The notes: generated by a model not told the origin, from the sequence alone. Numbered from the stretch's first letter, positions 1-8,307 are shown. The stretch: 47,671 nucleotides of DNA from Skermania sp. ID1734 (GCF_007489285.1 NZ_VLIY01000017.1:1-47671), one strand, 5' to 3'. Translations and numbers: made by a program.

Positions 1-177
1 AAAGACGAACCAGTCCTTCAAATCGTGGGCATACGCCTTGACCGTATTCGGGGACCGCTCGATATCGGTCAGATACGCCAGGTACCGCTCGACCCACACG
101 ATCGGCGCCGCGTCCGCGCCGAGAACGGTCCACGACTCACGCCGCGAACCGGGCATCACCACCCGCTGAACATGCAT
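1..177 (-). CDS. Tn554-type tyrosine recombinase, N-terminal fragment
   Basis: From an ATG at 177-175 the minus strand stays open for 59 codons to the window edge. AGGAGG lies 4 nt upstream of the start. The product begins MHVQRVVMPGS and contains VERYLAYLTDIERS and NTVKAYAHDLKDW, typical of the core-binding domain at the N-terminus of tyrosine recombinases of the Tn554/RIT type. The catalytic R, H and Y residues would lie beyond the edge. The gene sits inside the 3' part of a Tn3 tnpA, in the same direction, so it most likely belongs to an element that inserted there. Such recombinases cut and rejoin DNA through a phosphotyrosine intermediate. The family is fairly sure; the subgroup is from memory of similar sequences. 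Confidence 0.8.
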   Translation of the reverse strand, partial: MHVQRVVMPGSRRESWTVLGADAAPIVWVERYLAYLTDIERSPNTVKAYAHDLKDWFVF

Positions 178-2170
178 CAGACCTCCTGAGAACCCGCGTG
201 CTGGACAGCCGCAGATAACCACGTCCGCCAAGCGAATTAACGGAACCCAACGGTCCGTCATACACGTCCAAGACACCCCGTGATCGACTCCAGATAACGA
301 ACCCGATCAGGCACGCGATCAGATTGCGTTTCAGCTCGGGTGAACGGGCTTGCTTGCCACCTGCGTGCACCAGCAGATCGGTGAAACCTGTCCGGCGGTC
401 CACCTCGATCAGCAACGATGCCAACGGGATTCGCGGCAGCATCGCGACCAGGTCGTCGCGCAGTGCGTCGGCCTCGTCGGGCACCGTTTCCGCGGTCAAC
501 GGACCGATCACCAGCTCACCCTTGTCGTCGAGGCGGACCGCGCCGTCCCCGGCGGCGAGGACTTCTTCCAAGGCCGTGACCGCGTCGCGGAGTTCGTGGC
601 GGGCGTGCTCGACCGCGTCCCGGCCGTCGGGTGTCTTGCCGACGAGACGGCAGTATTCCTGGCGTTGAAGTTGCCACTGGTCGCCGCTGATCAAGTAGGA
701 GGTGGGGTCGGCGTAGCGCCGCGATCCCGGCACGAACACGTCGCCGCTGCGCAGACCGTCCCGCAGGCCGTACAACACGCACAGCTCCCAGTAGTGCCGG
801 TAGGCCGTCGCGTCCTGCGCCGCCACGGCATCGTCGAGGTACCCGCGCCACCGTGCCGGAACGAACGACACCGGCGCGTTCGGTGGCAGATTGCGGGCAC
901 CGGCGACGTACAGCCCTCTCAACTGGGCGGTAGCCGTGATCAGATCGGCGGCAGCGTCGGTCCCACGAAAGTCGATGGCATCCAACACATCTGGCACGAA
1001 CCGGCGCAGATACGAGAACGAATCGTCGAGCACAGCAAGATGTCCACGGTCGCGTGGAAGCCGGGTCGGCGCACCAGAGTGCGCAGCCTGGATACGCTGC
1101 ATCCCGAGTCCACGCAGAATCGTACCGACCTCGGCGTCCGGAACCGTGGAGTCCAGCAGAACCGGCAGCATCGCGTCCAGCAGAGCCAGGCGATCTTCGG
1201 CCGCGACGGCGCGTTCGGCGAGCCGGTCGGCAAGCTTGTTGCGTGCGTGCGACTCCCGACCCGACACGGCCTGATCGAACAACTGCACCACCTCGTCGAG
1301 CACCTCGACTCCGGACTGCGCGATCAGGGTCAGCAGGATCGGATACCGTCGTTCGGGATCACGGCGGCTCAACATCTGGGCTGTGGACCGTCGTCCGATA
1401 CCGGCCAGGTACCGCCGTCGTTCGACCGGCAGCACCGACACGTCCAGGTGGTCGACACCCAGGTCCCGCAGAAACCGGAGTTTGGCGATCTCGGATTTGA
1501 TGGCCTCCGGTGATGCCGTGGTGGCACCGTTCGACAGCCAATGCAGCCGCGTCGAACCGAGTTCGGTGTCGACGTCGAGCAGACCGTCGAGTTCACTCCT
1601 GCGCCGCGGCGTGAGTAGGTGCTCCAGCCGGGTGTAGGTCTCGATCTGCGCTGCCTGTCTGGCGGCGGCGACCCGCTCGGTCAGCCAGACCGGACCCGGC
1701 CGAATCACACGGGAACTGCGCAGATGCTCGGACGCAAGCCGAAACAGCAAACCCGGCGAATCATGCTCGATCGCCCGAGCCAACAGAAACTGGTCCAACT
1801 CCTTGAAGTCGAGATCGCCAGCGGAACGCCAACCCAGAAACTCGGCGACCTCTCGCAGGTGGTCGGTGCGTGTTTGTTCACGGCCGCCGTACTCCGCCAG
1901 GGCAGCGACCGGCACACCGAGTCGTTCCGCCAGCCGCCGCGCCCCCGCGTCCGGCACCCGGTCCACCCGATCGGGAACGAACCCCAGCCACGGGAGCGAA
2001 CACAGCTGGACCGCGACACCGATCCGATTCGCCGCAGTGCGATCCGAGTTCACGAACGCGACATCGCCAACGGTGAGCGTGAAGTACCGGATCAGCTCGT
2101 CCGGTCCAATCGAATCCGGGAAGCCACGCAGCTGCTCCAACTCCGCGTCCGAGTACGTCCTCGTCGCCAC
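137..2170 (-). pseudogene. tnpA: Tn3-family transposase, 3' end lost (disrupted tnpA)
   Basis: The frame encodes 677 residues from a GTG start (MATRTYSDAELEQLRGFP), with the N-terminal DNA-binding region (DUF4158-like) and much of the middle of a Tn3 TnpA. Intact family members are about 1,000 residues. Family-like sequence runs to about residue 623 (LKRNLIACLIG); the last 54 residues are unrelated and read into the leader of the recombinase gene, so the insertion junction is near position 300. The C-terminal part of the DDE catalytic domain is missing and the protein should be inactive. The matching transposon end lies upstream at 2231-2268. No resolvase gene is seen. Confidence 0.88.
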
Positions 2171-2230
2171 CGATCACCGCCAGACACTCGCCCGAGTCCC
2201 ATCACCACCCACCGAACCATCAGGGCGGCG

Positions 2231-2268
2231 CTTAGCGTTGGTTTTTCCGCGATTACTACTGGGAGGTC
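2231..2268 (-). repeat. Tn3-family terminal inverted repeat
   Basis: On the minus strand the inner part reads GGAAAAACCAACGCTAAG, which resembles the inner end of Tn3 38-bp repeats (compare GGAAAATAAAGCACGCTAAG in Tn3). It lies 60 bp upstream of the tnpA start, where an end is expected. The outer bases do not show the usual GGGG, so the exact outer edge is uncertain and may have been remodelled. The partner repeat is not in the window. Confidence 0.65.
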
Positions 2269-2271
2269 TAC

Positions 2272-2904
2272 ATGAAACGCGTTCACGCGCATCTCTTCTC
2301 GGATACGTACGAGTGGGCCGGCCAGGAGCGAACTGTTCCCGAGAACAACGTGATGATGTCGAAGCAGGCTCCCTCAGTGCTGAGTACGGGACCGCGGACG
2401 CTCGCATACACCTACTACCGCGTCCGAGACATCGCGCCCGCGGCGCAGGCTGCCTACACCGCCCTGGCGGACGAGGATCACCTCAAAGGTCTTCGCCGCG
2501 CGAAGTTCGTGGATCGTCTTGCCCGGCACTGGGCGCAGATCAACCACATTCACTCCTTTCGTGAAGGAAACACTCGCTCCCAGTTCGAGTTCTTCCGCGT
2601 GTTGTGCGCCGACGCCGGCTGGAGTCTCGACACCGGCGCATACCGGCAGGGATCGCTGCGCCAAGCATTCGTGAACGGCCGCTACTACTTTCAGGCCACC
2701 GGCGATCACCGACGGTTGGCCCGCGCGCTCGACGTCGCCGTCACCACTCCGCACCTCGACAAGGATCGATCCGGTATCGCGGTCCGTTTCGGCCTGTCGT
2801 CCAGCCAGCAATTGCCGCATCCCGACGTGATGAACCGCGCGCACGCCGCTCATCAGCCGACGGTTCTCCCGCCGCCGTCGCGCGGACCCGGAATCACCCG
2901 TTGA
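2272..2904 (+). CDS. Fic-domain protein, 5'-shortened
   Basis: This 210-residue protein has the Fic core motif HSFREGNTRS (residues 92-101), close to HPFx[D/E]GNGR, so the catalytic His is present. Fic enzymes transfer AMP or another nucleotide part to a target hydroxyl. The protein starts at what is normally an internal helix (MKRVHAHLFSDTYEWAGQER); homologues carry a preceding segment. The codons just upstream belong to the Tn3 end and contain an in-frame stop near 2232, so the transposon probably removed the original 5' end. GGGAGG 6 nt before the ATG is a good ribosome binding site. No antitoxin-like gene flanks it. The last ~50 residues are Pro/His/Arg-rich. It converges with the replication gene, one base apart. 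Confidence 0.8.
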   Translation: MKRVHAHLFSDTYEWAGQERTVPENNVMMSKQAPSVLSTGPRTLAYTYYRVRDIAPAAQAAYTALADEDHLKGLRRAKFVDRLARHWAQINHIHSFREGNTRSQFEFFRVLCADAGWSLDTGAYRQGSLRQAFVNGRYYFQATGDHRRLARALDVAVTTPHLDKDRSGIAVRFGLSSSQQLPHPDVMNRAHAAHQPTVLPPPSRGPGITR

Positions 2905-2905
2905 A

Positions 2906-4993
2906 TCATGCGCGGGCAGTCGTGCGCTCCTCGATGACAACGAGTTCACCAAATACCGCAGTCAGAAGCACGATGGCGTCGGCGTCGGCGTCCTCGTCCC
3001 GCTCGTCGATCTCCGGCGGACCTCGCCAGCCAGTGGCCGCCATGTAAGCCGGCGTGTAATGGTCAACCTCGCCGATCGAGGTGTAGCCGCGAATCTCCCG
3101 TGCTGTGAAGGATTCCGACACGATGTCCCAGAACTCATAGAACGTCGCACGTTCTCGCCGATGGCGCGCAAGCTTGGCTTCGCGCTCGTCGTCGGCAATA
3201 TCAGCGAGAAACGGGACGGCACGGGGCGGCCGCCCCGTGATCGATACCCATCCGTGGCCGACGTCGACCAGGCCGTGCTCGGCGAGGATTGCCACGGCTC
3301 GGTCGACAGTGGCGACGCTGACTCTGGCAGCGAGGGCGAGATCGCTACGCGTGATCGTCTCACCGGGAATCACCAGCCACCGAAGCGCCTCGTGCACCCA
3401 CCATGCCTGCCAGCCGATCTGCTTCCACACACCGTCGACCGGATCGATCCGCGCGGCATAGCTCTCCCATTCCGACGGCTCGACCTCGCGGCCGTCAAGA
3501 ATCGGCGTCACGAAGCGATACCGATCTCCTGTGTGCAGAGGTCCTGACCATGATTCGACGAGTTCTATCGGTGATCCGGGGATCGATCGCAGGCGCCGCA
3601 ACACAGACCACACCGTGTCTTCGCTGAGGAGGCCAGCCGCTAACGACAGCCACCGTCCCCCCGCGGCGACCGTTCGGCGGTCCTCGTCGAGAGAGAGACC
3701 GTAGGCGAGGGCAGTGACGACAAGCAGAGCACTCCACCGTTGAGGCCCGGCGAACTCACCGCAGACAAGTATCCATTTCCGCGCCGCAGCTAATTTCCAG
3801 CGCGCCCCCCCTATCCCCCCTGTGTGTAAGTACTCGCGTTCTTGCACGGGGGTAGCGGATTTTCTAGCGGTTGCCGCAGTGCGGTGTTCGGCGTAGCTCA
3901 GGGCGCGGTCCCAGTCGAGGGCGAGTCTGCGGCCGGCATCGCGGCGCTCATACCCGCTCCAGAACGCTGCCCAGAGCGGGTCTGGCTGCGTCGCTCGCAC
4001 GTCGACGAGCGACCAGCCTCGCGACGCGTGGTGCTCGAGGACCGCGAGGCGGGCTTCGCTCGGAGTCCAGGTTCGATCTGCGCGGGTGCGGTGAGCGGGC
4101 ACGGTGCCGTGGGCGAGGAAGGGCGCAATCCAGGTGGGCAACGGCGCTCGAATCGGATGCGCCACGGTGGCATTGGGGTCTGTGGTCGCCGGGGTCGGCC
4201 TCCGGCCGATATCCGGGTCTACCGTGTGCGCCGGGTCGTCGAAAGCGAGCTGGTGGCGTAGCCGGTCGCAGAGTCGCGCAACAAGGTCGGGCGGTGCGGT
4301 CCGTCGTGCTAGGCGGTCACGCGCTTCGACGACCGTCAGATCGACGAGCTGTCGATACCCGCCACCTCGGCAGGGCGAGCCTGGTGCCGTGATGCAGCCG
4401 TGTCGTGGGCCAAGCATGGGCTGGATGTCGAGAGTGCGCAGCCGAGTGGCGAGTAGGCGTAGAAGCGGCTCGATGTGCTCTTTCCGCAGCGGACTGCTCA
4501 ATGGGATGTAGACGTGACGCCCGCCCCTGGTGCTCACGTCCACGACGGCGGTGCCGCCGCACTCCCCCACCCATTCCACGAGCTGTCGGGCCTCCGCCGC
4601 GACGGCGGCTTCGGCCGCTTGCTGGGCGAGCGGGTCGGCCGAGTTCTTTCGACTGGGGTCGAAGTCGCAGACGATGATGGTCGTCCACGCGTTGGCGTCG
4701 TACGGATGCACCGCAGACGGGACCGTCGGCAACGTAGGGGTGAGACGTCCCCAGGTGTCGAACTTCCCGGTCTCAGCGGTGCATTTGCGGACCGACTTGC
4801 GGCCTGCGATCAGGGGGGCGAGTGTTGCCCACTGCTCAGCCGCGGCGGCGCGAGTTGTCCCGTCGGAGCGGGGGTTTCCTGTGCTGGCGCCGTCATGTGA
4901 CGGGCGCGCCGCCAGCGGATCGTCGACGCGTGTCGGAACCTGTTTTCTTGCCCTGTCACCAGGGTGCGCGCTACCCTGAGATCGGTCAGGCAC
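2906..4993 (-). CDS. Primase-polymerase (AEP)-like plasmid replication protein
   Basis: This 695-residue protein has the signatures of an archaeo-eukaryotic primase domain: a metal-binding DFD at 110-112 in TIIVCDFDPSR, STRGGRHVYIPL around 154-164 with the conserved His, and a third motif TAPGSPCRGGGYRQL around 202-216. The C-terminal half is helical and has a winged-helix-like segment (ITRSDLALAARVSVATVDRAV). Such proteins start plasmid replication by priming, or combine origin binding with priming. The GTG start has AAAGGGA about 7 nt upstream. It is the best candidate for the plasmid Rep. The 187-bp leader contains a plus-strand terminator facing the opposite way. Function as Rep is inferred. 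Confidence 0.75.
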   Translation of the reverse strand: MPDRSQGSAHPGDRARKQVPTRVDDPLAARPSHDGASTGNPRSDGTTRAAAAEQWATLAPLIAGRKSVRKCTAETGKFDTWGRLTPTLPTVPSAVHPYDANAWTTIIVCDFDPSRKNSADPLAQQAAEAAVAAEARQLVEWVGECGGTAVVDVSTRGGRHVYIPLSSPLRKEHIEPLLRLLATRLRTLDIQPMLGPRHGCITAPGSPCRGGGYRQLVDLTVVEARDRLARRTAPPDLVARLCDRLRHQLAFDDPAHTVDPDIGRRPTPATTDPNATVAHPIRAPLPTWIAPFLAHGTVPAHRTRADRTWTPSEARLAVLEHHASRGWSLVDVRATQPDPLWAAFWSGYERRDAGRRLALDWDRALSYAEHRTAATARKSATPVQEREYLHTGGIGGARWKLAAARKWILVCGEFAGPQRWSALLVVTALAYGLSLDEDRRTVAAGGRWLSLAAGLLSEDTVWSVLRRLRSIPGSPIELVESWSGPLHTGDRYRFVTPILDGREVEPSEWESYAARIDPVDGVWKQIGWQAWWVHEALRWLVIPGETITRSDLALAARVSVATVDRAVAILAEHGLVDVGHGWVSITGRPPRAVPFLADIADDEREAKLARHRRERATFYEFWDIVSESFTAREIRGYTSIGEVDHYTPAYMAATGWRGPPEIDERDEDADADAIVLLTAVFGELVVIEERTTARA

Positions 4994-5072
4994 GACTGAT
5001 CCCTTTCGGGTAGGTGGGCGGAAACGACCACTTGGGAACGAGCTGCTAACTCGATACCCGGTACTTCGGGAG

Positions 5073-5105
5073 CCCTCTCAGACGGCGAATCTGGGAGGGT
5101 TTTTC
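5073..5105 (+). terminator. Rho-independent terminator in the rep leader
   Basis: CCCTCTCAGA (5073-5082) pairs with TCTGGGAGGG (5090-5099), 10 bp with one G-U, around a 7-nt loop, followed by TTTTT. The T-run makes it active for plus-strand transcription, although the genes on both sides are read on the minus strand. It could end a short counter-transcript across the start of the replication gene. The rest of 4994-5180 shows a small dyad (CGAG/CTCG near 5038-5052) and no gene; no tRNA fold was found. Confidence 0.7.
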
Positions 5106-5180
5106 CGTTCCCGCACCTCTATGGATTTGTAATCCCGACGCCCCCTTTGGTCGTCGGTCCTCAGGGTTGTCCTCAGCGAA

Positions 5181-5402
5181 TCAACTCACTTTGCGGTGAT
5201 CGTCGGGAAAGAGTTCCTGCTGCTCGCGGTTGGGCGAAATCCAAACGAGATCGGGACGCCCAACATGAACTGCACAGAGATCGGCCACGTACTGAGAAAC
5301 CGACGTCCCCTGTCGCTTAGCGATCTCGTCGATGGCGGCGTACACCTCGGTACGCAGCCGTGGCTGTATCTGCTTCCGCGGACCTTTTGAGTGCTGCGCC
5401 AT
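5181..5402 (-). CDS. Ribbon-helix-helix-like DNA-binding protein
   Basis: This 73-residue protein, MAQHSKGPRKQIQPRLRTEV and onward, has the beta-strand then two-helix pattern of a small ribbon-helix-helix regulator (QIQPRLRTEVYAAIDEIAKRQGTSVSQYVADLCAVHV). Such proteins bind DNA as dimers and often control plasmid copy number or stability. The ATG at 5402 is preferred because the domain starts just after it; an upstream start at 5465 is possible, and neither has a clear ribosome binding site. The C-terminus carries QQELF, a QxxLF pattern. It lies between a WhiB-like gene and the replication gene on the same strand, so a role in replication control is plausible. Confidence 0.7.
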   Translation of the reverse strand: MAQHSKGPRKQIQPRLRTEVYAAIDEIAKRQGTSVSQYVADLCAVHVGRPDLVWISPNREQQELFPDDHRKVS

Positions 5403-5528
5403 GGCCACATCATGCCGTCCCGAACGGCAAACTGTTTGGAGACACGCCGACGGGGCGGCATACATAGCTATGCCACGGCGGGGTCACGACCAGACACCGA
5501 ACTGGGCACAGGTCGGTCCGTCGACGGT

Positions 5529-5834
5529 TCATGCAGCCGCAGTCGCAGCCTGCGCAGCAGGCTTCACCGGGCGCTGAGATTTGGGCGGATACACGCCATA
5601 CCGGCGGCCGGAAACCCTCAGGCCGTTCTCGTTGAAGAAGGAGCCGGCCCAAAGCTGGTCGACAGGCTGGCGTCCTTCGGCGATCGCGGCGTCGAGGTCG
5701 GCGCGGCAACGTTGCAGGAGCGGGCACGAGACGCACAAGTTGTGTGCCCGTCGTACTGCCGGCGGGTGGCTCTCCGACAGGTCGGTCCACCCGACTTCTT
5801 GGCCCAGGCATGGGCCGACAATCTGATCCGCCAT
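5529..5834 (-). CDS. WhiB-like iron-sulfur transcription factor
   Basis: From MADQIVGPCLG the protein is 101 residues with Cys at 9, 34, 37 and 43 (C-x24-C-x2-C-x5-C), the arrangement that holds a [4Fe-4S] cluster in WhiB-like proteins. The usual G[VI]WGG turn is changed to QLWAGSF. WhiB-like proteins are actinobacterial redox- or NO-sensing transcription factors that bind the main sigma factor; plasmid and phage copies are known. The ATG at 5834 has GAGGGG 5 nt upstream, better than the in-frame ATG at 5849. It diverges from an XRE gene across a repeat-rich promoter region, suggesting joint control. Confidence 0.8.
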   Translation of the reverse strand: MADQIVGPCLGQEVGWTDLSESHPPAVRRAHNLCVSCPLLQRCRADLDAAIAEGRQPVDQLWAGSFFNENGLRVSGRRYGVYPPKSQRPVKPAAQAATAAA

Positions 5835-5870
5835 GAGACCCCTCTTCATGGATTGATGCGGACATGCTAT

Positions 5871-5921
5871 ACCGGAACACTACACCGAATTACCGAGATA
5901 CTACACCGACATTCTCCACCG
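5871..5921. promoter_or_regulatory. ACCG repeat array between divergent regulators
   Basis: ACTACACCGA occurs twice (5879-5888 and 5900-5909), 21 bp apart. Counting the ACCG core there are five copies, at 5871, 5884, 5892, 5905 and 5918, with spacings of 13, 8, 13 and 13 bp and two pairs exactly 21 bp apart. Spacing by two helical turns suits cooperative binding of a repressor on one face of the DNA. The array lies between the WhiB-like start (5834) and the XRE start (5957). Confidence 0.6.
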
Positions 5922-5956
5922 GCGCGACATCAACGGCACGATTCGAGGGAAACGAC

Positions 5957-6490
5957 ATGGCCGACAACACGAGACGGTCGAGACGGTACGGAGGATTGGT
6001 GGCGCGGTCAGTTCCACGCGGATTCTCACCGGCAGCCTTCATGAACGCCCGCGAGGAAATCGGGGTGTCGAGGTCAGCTCTGGCGCGAGTGACAGGCGTA
6101 GGCGTGTCCACCATCAGCGGATGGGAGCGCGGCGAGAACGAGCCGACCGTCGACCGCTTATGGATGGTCTGGGAGCGCGTAGCCCGCGAGCTGGCACCTA
6201 ACGCCGAGGAAGTCCAGATCAGGGAAGAGACCGACCGATTCATGGCGCTGGTCATTCCCATTCCGGCGCAGGAGCGCGACCTGGCAGACTGGCGCGGGAT
6301 CCGCGGCATGCTCCAGCCGACACTGGCCGGCGATCTCGAAATCTCGACCATGTCACTGTCGAACTTGGAACGCGGAGTCAGCCCGTTGCAGGACAGCCTC
6401 GTTCCCCGCCTCGCGGAGTCGCTCCGGCTCACCGAGGCCGAGGTTCGCGCGGCATATAGTCGTGCGCGCGATCGGCCGCTGCTCATCTGA
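5957..6490 (+). CDS. XRE-family regulator with two helix-turn-helix regions
   Basis: The protein is 177 residues from MADNTRRSRRYG. A clear helix-turn-helix lies at about 28-65 (VSRSALARVTGVGVSTISGW then ERGENEPTVDRLW). A second, weaker one lies near 110-160 (LEISTMSLSNLERGVSPLQD). The second half thus looks like a degenerate copy of the first. GAGGG lies 7 nt before the ATG at 5957; the frame is open further upstream to 5864, but that part runs through the repeat array and is probably not translated. It likely represses or activates plasmid genes, including its own divergent promoter. No ligand-binding domain is visible. Confidence 0.8.
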   Translation: MADNTRRSRRYGGLVARSVPRGFSPAAFMNAREEIGVSRSALARVTGVGVSTISGWERGENEPTVDRLWMVWERVARELAPNAEEVQIREETDRFMALVIPIPAQERDLADWRGIRGMLQPTLAGDLEISTMSLSNLERGVSPLQDSLVPRLAESLRLTEAEVRAAYSRARDRPLLI

Positions 6491-6624
6491 CCTGGCGGCA
6501 TGTGCCAGCTCATCTCCCACTCCCTACTCGCGGTCCCGTTGACATTCGGACCGAGGCCGATCGGCAGGAGTGACCAAACGGACCATACTGTGTCCATGTT
6601 GGCGCACTTTAGCAGCATCGCTTG

Positions 6625-6653
6625 TTGTCTGTGCGTCCGTTTGGGCCTACGCT
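6625..6653 (+). promoter_or_regulatory. Promoter for a probably leaderless regulator mRNA
   Basis: TTGTCT (6625-6630), a 17-bp spacer and TACGCT (6648-6653) match a vegetative actinobacterial promoter. The ATG of the next gene begins 8 nt after the -10 element, where transcription should start, and no ribosome binding site is seen. This predicts a leaderless transcript. The rest of 6491-6660 holds an isolated TTGACA at 6540 and no gene. Confidence 0.55.
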
Positions 6654-6660
6654 GTCCTGA

Positions 6661-6960
6661 ATGGACCCCACGATGGTGAATGAGGTCGTGAACGAGGTCA
6701 TCGGATCGGAGCTCCGTGCGTGGAGGGGAAAGCGGGGGATCAGCCGTCTGGAACTCTCCCGAATGACCGGAATTGGCCACCGCAGCATCCTGCGTTATGA
6801 GGAAGGTGAGCGCGAAGCGAGCGCCGCCCAGGTGGTCCTAATCTGCACTGCCCTGGACGTCCCGTTGGTTACCTTCTACGGGCGAGTGAGTGACGAACTA
6901 GCAGCGGCATCCCAATCACCACGAAGCGCGGCGGACATCGCCGCTAGCTTTGGAATCTGA
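6661..6960 (+). CDS. Small XRE-family regulator
   Basis: This 99-residue protein is mostly a single helix-turn-helix domain: VIGSELRAWRGKRGISRLEL, SRMTGIGHRSILRYEEGERE, and the closing helix that ends LDVPLVTFYGR. The tail is polar. It should bind DNA as a dimer. It is followed after 14 bp by a membrane protein gene on the same strand, so the two are probably one transcription unit. In actinobacteria small XRE proteins are often found beside membrane proteins of this type. The start at 6661 fits the promoter placement; Met5 is an alternative. Confidence 0.8.
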   Translation: MDPTMVNEVVNEVIGSELRAWRGKRGISRLELSRMTGIGHRSILRYEEGEREASAAQVVLICTALDVPLVTFYGRVSDELAAASQSPRSAADIAASFGI

Positions 6961-6974
6961 GCACCAGGGGGAAT

Positions 6975-7730
6975 ATGGAATTGTCGTCGCTCACGCTCAT
7001 CAACGTCGTTGCCCTGATCGGGGCCATAGCGCTGCTGGCGGTCTTCACGGCACGGGTGCTCTATGCAGCAGGCCGCCAGTCTCTGACGCGCGCGGTGGGC
7101 TGGCTCGGTCTCGCCGCCCTGCTCGTCGTCCCGGCCTTACGCGACTTTCTCGATCGCGTGATCTACGACCACACCGGACTTGCAAATCTGGTCGACGCGG
7201 CTGGACCGACGTGTGGTGCGCTGGCGGCAGCGGACTTCCTTGCGGTCGCGCTGGCGATTCTCGAGCGGCGCCGTCTCAGGGCGGCTGTCAACGTCGTGCG
7301 ATGGTGCGGCGCCGGCGGGATGGCACTGTGCTACGCCTTATCCTCGGCCCTCAGGACTGACCCTGTGCCCGACATTCTGCGCGCTCGTGCTGGCGCACCG
7401 TACGCGATCGTCTTCGCGTCGGTGTGGACGTTTGTGGCCGTCACAGTCATTGTTGCGTCTCTGCGAGCTGCCGCGAGTCGCCAGCCGGGCGACACACTGT
7501 GGCGTGGCCTCGTCGGGTTGATCATTGCCGGGGTCGCCGGGGTCGGGTACGCCATCAACATTGTGGTGTCGATCGGCATACCACTTGAGGACGCCCGGCC
7601 CTACGGCGACCTCACCTACGTGTTCGGCGCCATCGCCCAAATGATGATCGCTGGTGTCGGCGCGCACGGCCTTGCGCGACAAAGACGTGACCGTAATGAG
7701 CCCGAGAACTCTCTCCCGAGGATGAGGTAA
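6975..7730 (+). CDS. Multi-spanning membrane protein next to XRE regulator
   Basis: This 251-residue protein has about seven hydrophobic segments: near residues 5-27, 38-54, 72-95, 109-124, 140-163, 177-200 and 212-232. The layout recalls the N-terminal part of the 'MAB_1171c putative transporter' family, whose full-length members carry a cytoplasmic C-terminal domain (DUF6545) and often follow an XRE gene. That domain is absent here, so this is either a short form or a truncation. There are no catalytic motifs. Function is unknown; sensing or immunity at the membrane is a guess. The stop overlaps a later ATG (TAATG), but that frame is not convincing. Confidence 0.65.
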   Translation: MELSSLTLINVVALIGAIALLAVFTARVLYAAGRQSLTRAVGWLGLAALLVVPALRDFLDRVIYDHTGLANLVDAAGPTCGALAAADFLAVALAILERRRLRAAVNVVRWCGAGGMALCYALSSALRTDPVPDILRARAGAPYAIVFASVWTFVAVTVIVASLRAAASRQPGDTLWRGLVGLIIAGVAGVGYAINIVVSIGIPLEDARPYGDLTYVFGAIAQMMIAGVGAHGLARQRRDRNEPENSLPRMR

Positions 7731-7881
7731 TGCACTTTCTGGACAGCTTCCACGCGGCGTTGCTTGGGCGATCAGATTCCCTCTTGAACTCAAGAAGCAG
7801 GCCGACGATCCCGTGCCCGACGGATCGGATTCTGATCCTGCACAGCGGTAGTCAACCGGTTAGGCCCGTCGCTTGGGACGG

Positions 7882-8298
7882 TCACCCGTTTCCGGTTCCG
7901 TCGAGAAGTAGGCGCGCCTCGTCGAGTACTCGCATCAGCTCGCGCTTGGACTGCTCGGAGAGCGGCTTTCGTGACGTTTGACCTGCGAGGGCGAACCCGC
8001 GGTCGCGGAGCAGCTGCTCAAGTTCGGGCTCGGTTTCCTTCGCTCCCGCTGCACTGGTAGTGCCCGAAAAGTAGTCCAGCGACTCATCGAAGAAGGCTGC
8101 GATGGACTCGAGGACCGCCACGTCGAACTTTCGGACACGTCCGCTACGAAGGCGATAGACGGTCTGCCGGTCGATCTGCCGCTTGAGCCGGCGGGACACG
8201 AAGTCCGCAACCATTGTGTTAGCCCCGCGGTATCCGTCGGGCCACCGTCGTGCAAACAACAGGTCGATCCGAGCCGCGGTCGATTCCAAATCGCCCAT
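7882..8298 (-). CDS. EspR-like helix-turn-helix regulator
   Basis: From MGDLESTAARIDLLFARRWP the protein is 138 residues. Its first 75 resemble mycobacterial EspR: a short helix with xxAARIDxLF, a variable stretch, a helix-turn-helix ending DRQTVYRLRSGRVRKFDVAV, and ESIAAFFDESLDYF. EspR binds DNA as a dimer through N-terminal helix-turn-helix domains and controls ESX-1 genes. The C-terminal part here is acidic then basic and differs. Starts at 8307 and 8418 are possible; 8298 aligns best with EspR. It points away from the conjugation operon across a ~500-bp control region and is a likely regulator of it. About 150 bp between it and the membrane protein show nothing clear. Confidence 0.7.
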   Translation of the reverse strand: MGDLESTAARIDLLFARRWPDGYRGANTMVADFVSRRLKRQIDRQTVYRLRSGRVRKFDVAVLESIAAFFDESLDYFSGTTSAAGAKETEPELEQLLRDRGFALAGQTSRKPLSEQSKRELMRVLDEARLLLDGTGNG

Positions 8299-8307
8299 AC
8301 AGTCCAT

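Noticed and set aside
350-1513. 387-residue plus-strand frame opposite the Tn3 transposase
   Set aside because: Its composition (Arg, His, Gln-rich) and full overlap with a recognisable TnpA mark it as a high-GC shadow.
4994-5180. A tRNA-like attachment site suggested by the small dyads
   Set aside because: No T-loop GTTCRA, anticodon stem or acceptor pairing could be found.
7730-7981. 83-residue plus-strand frame overlapping the membrane protein stop (TAATG)
   Set aside because: It runs antisense into the EspR-like gene, has Ser/Arg/Pro-rich shadow composition and no domain.
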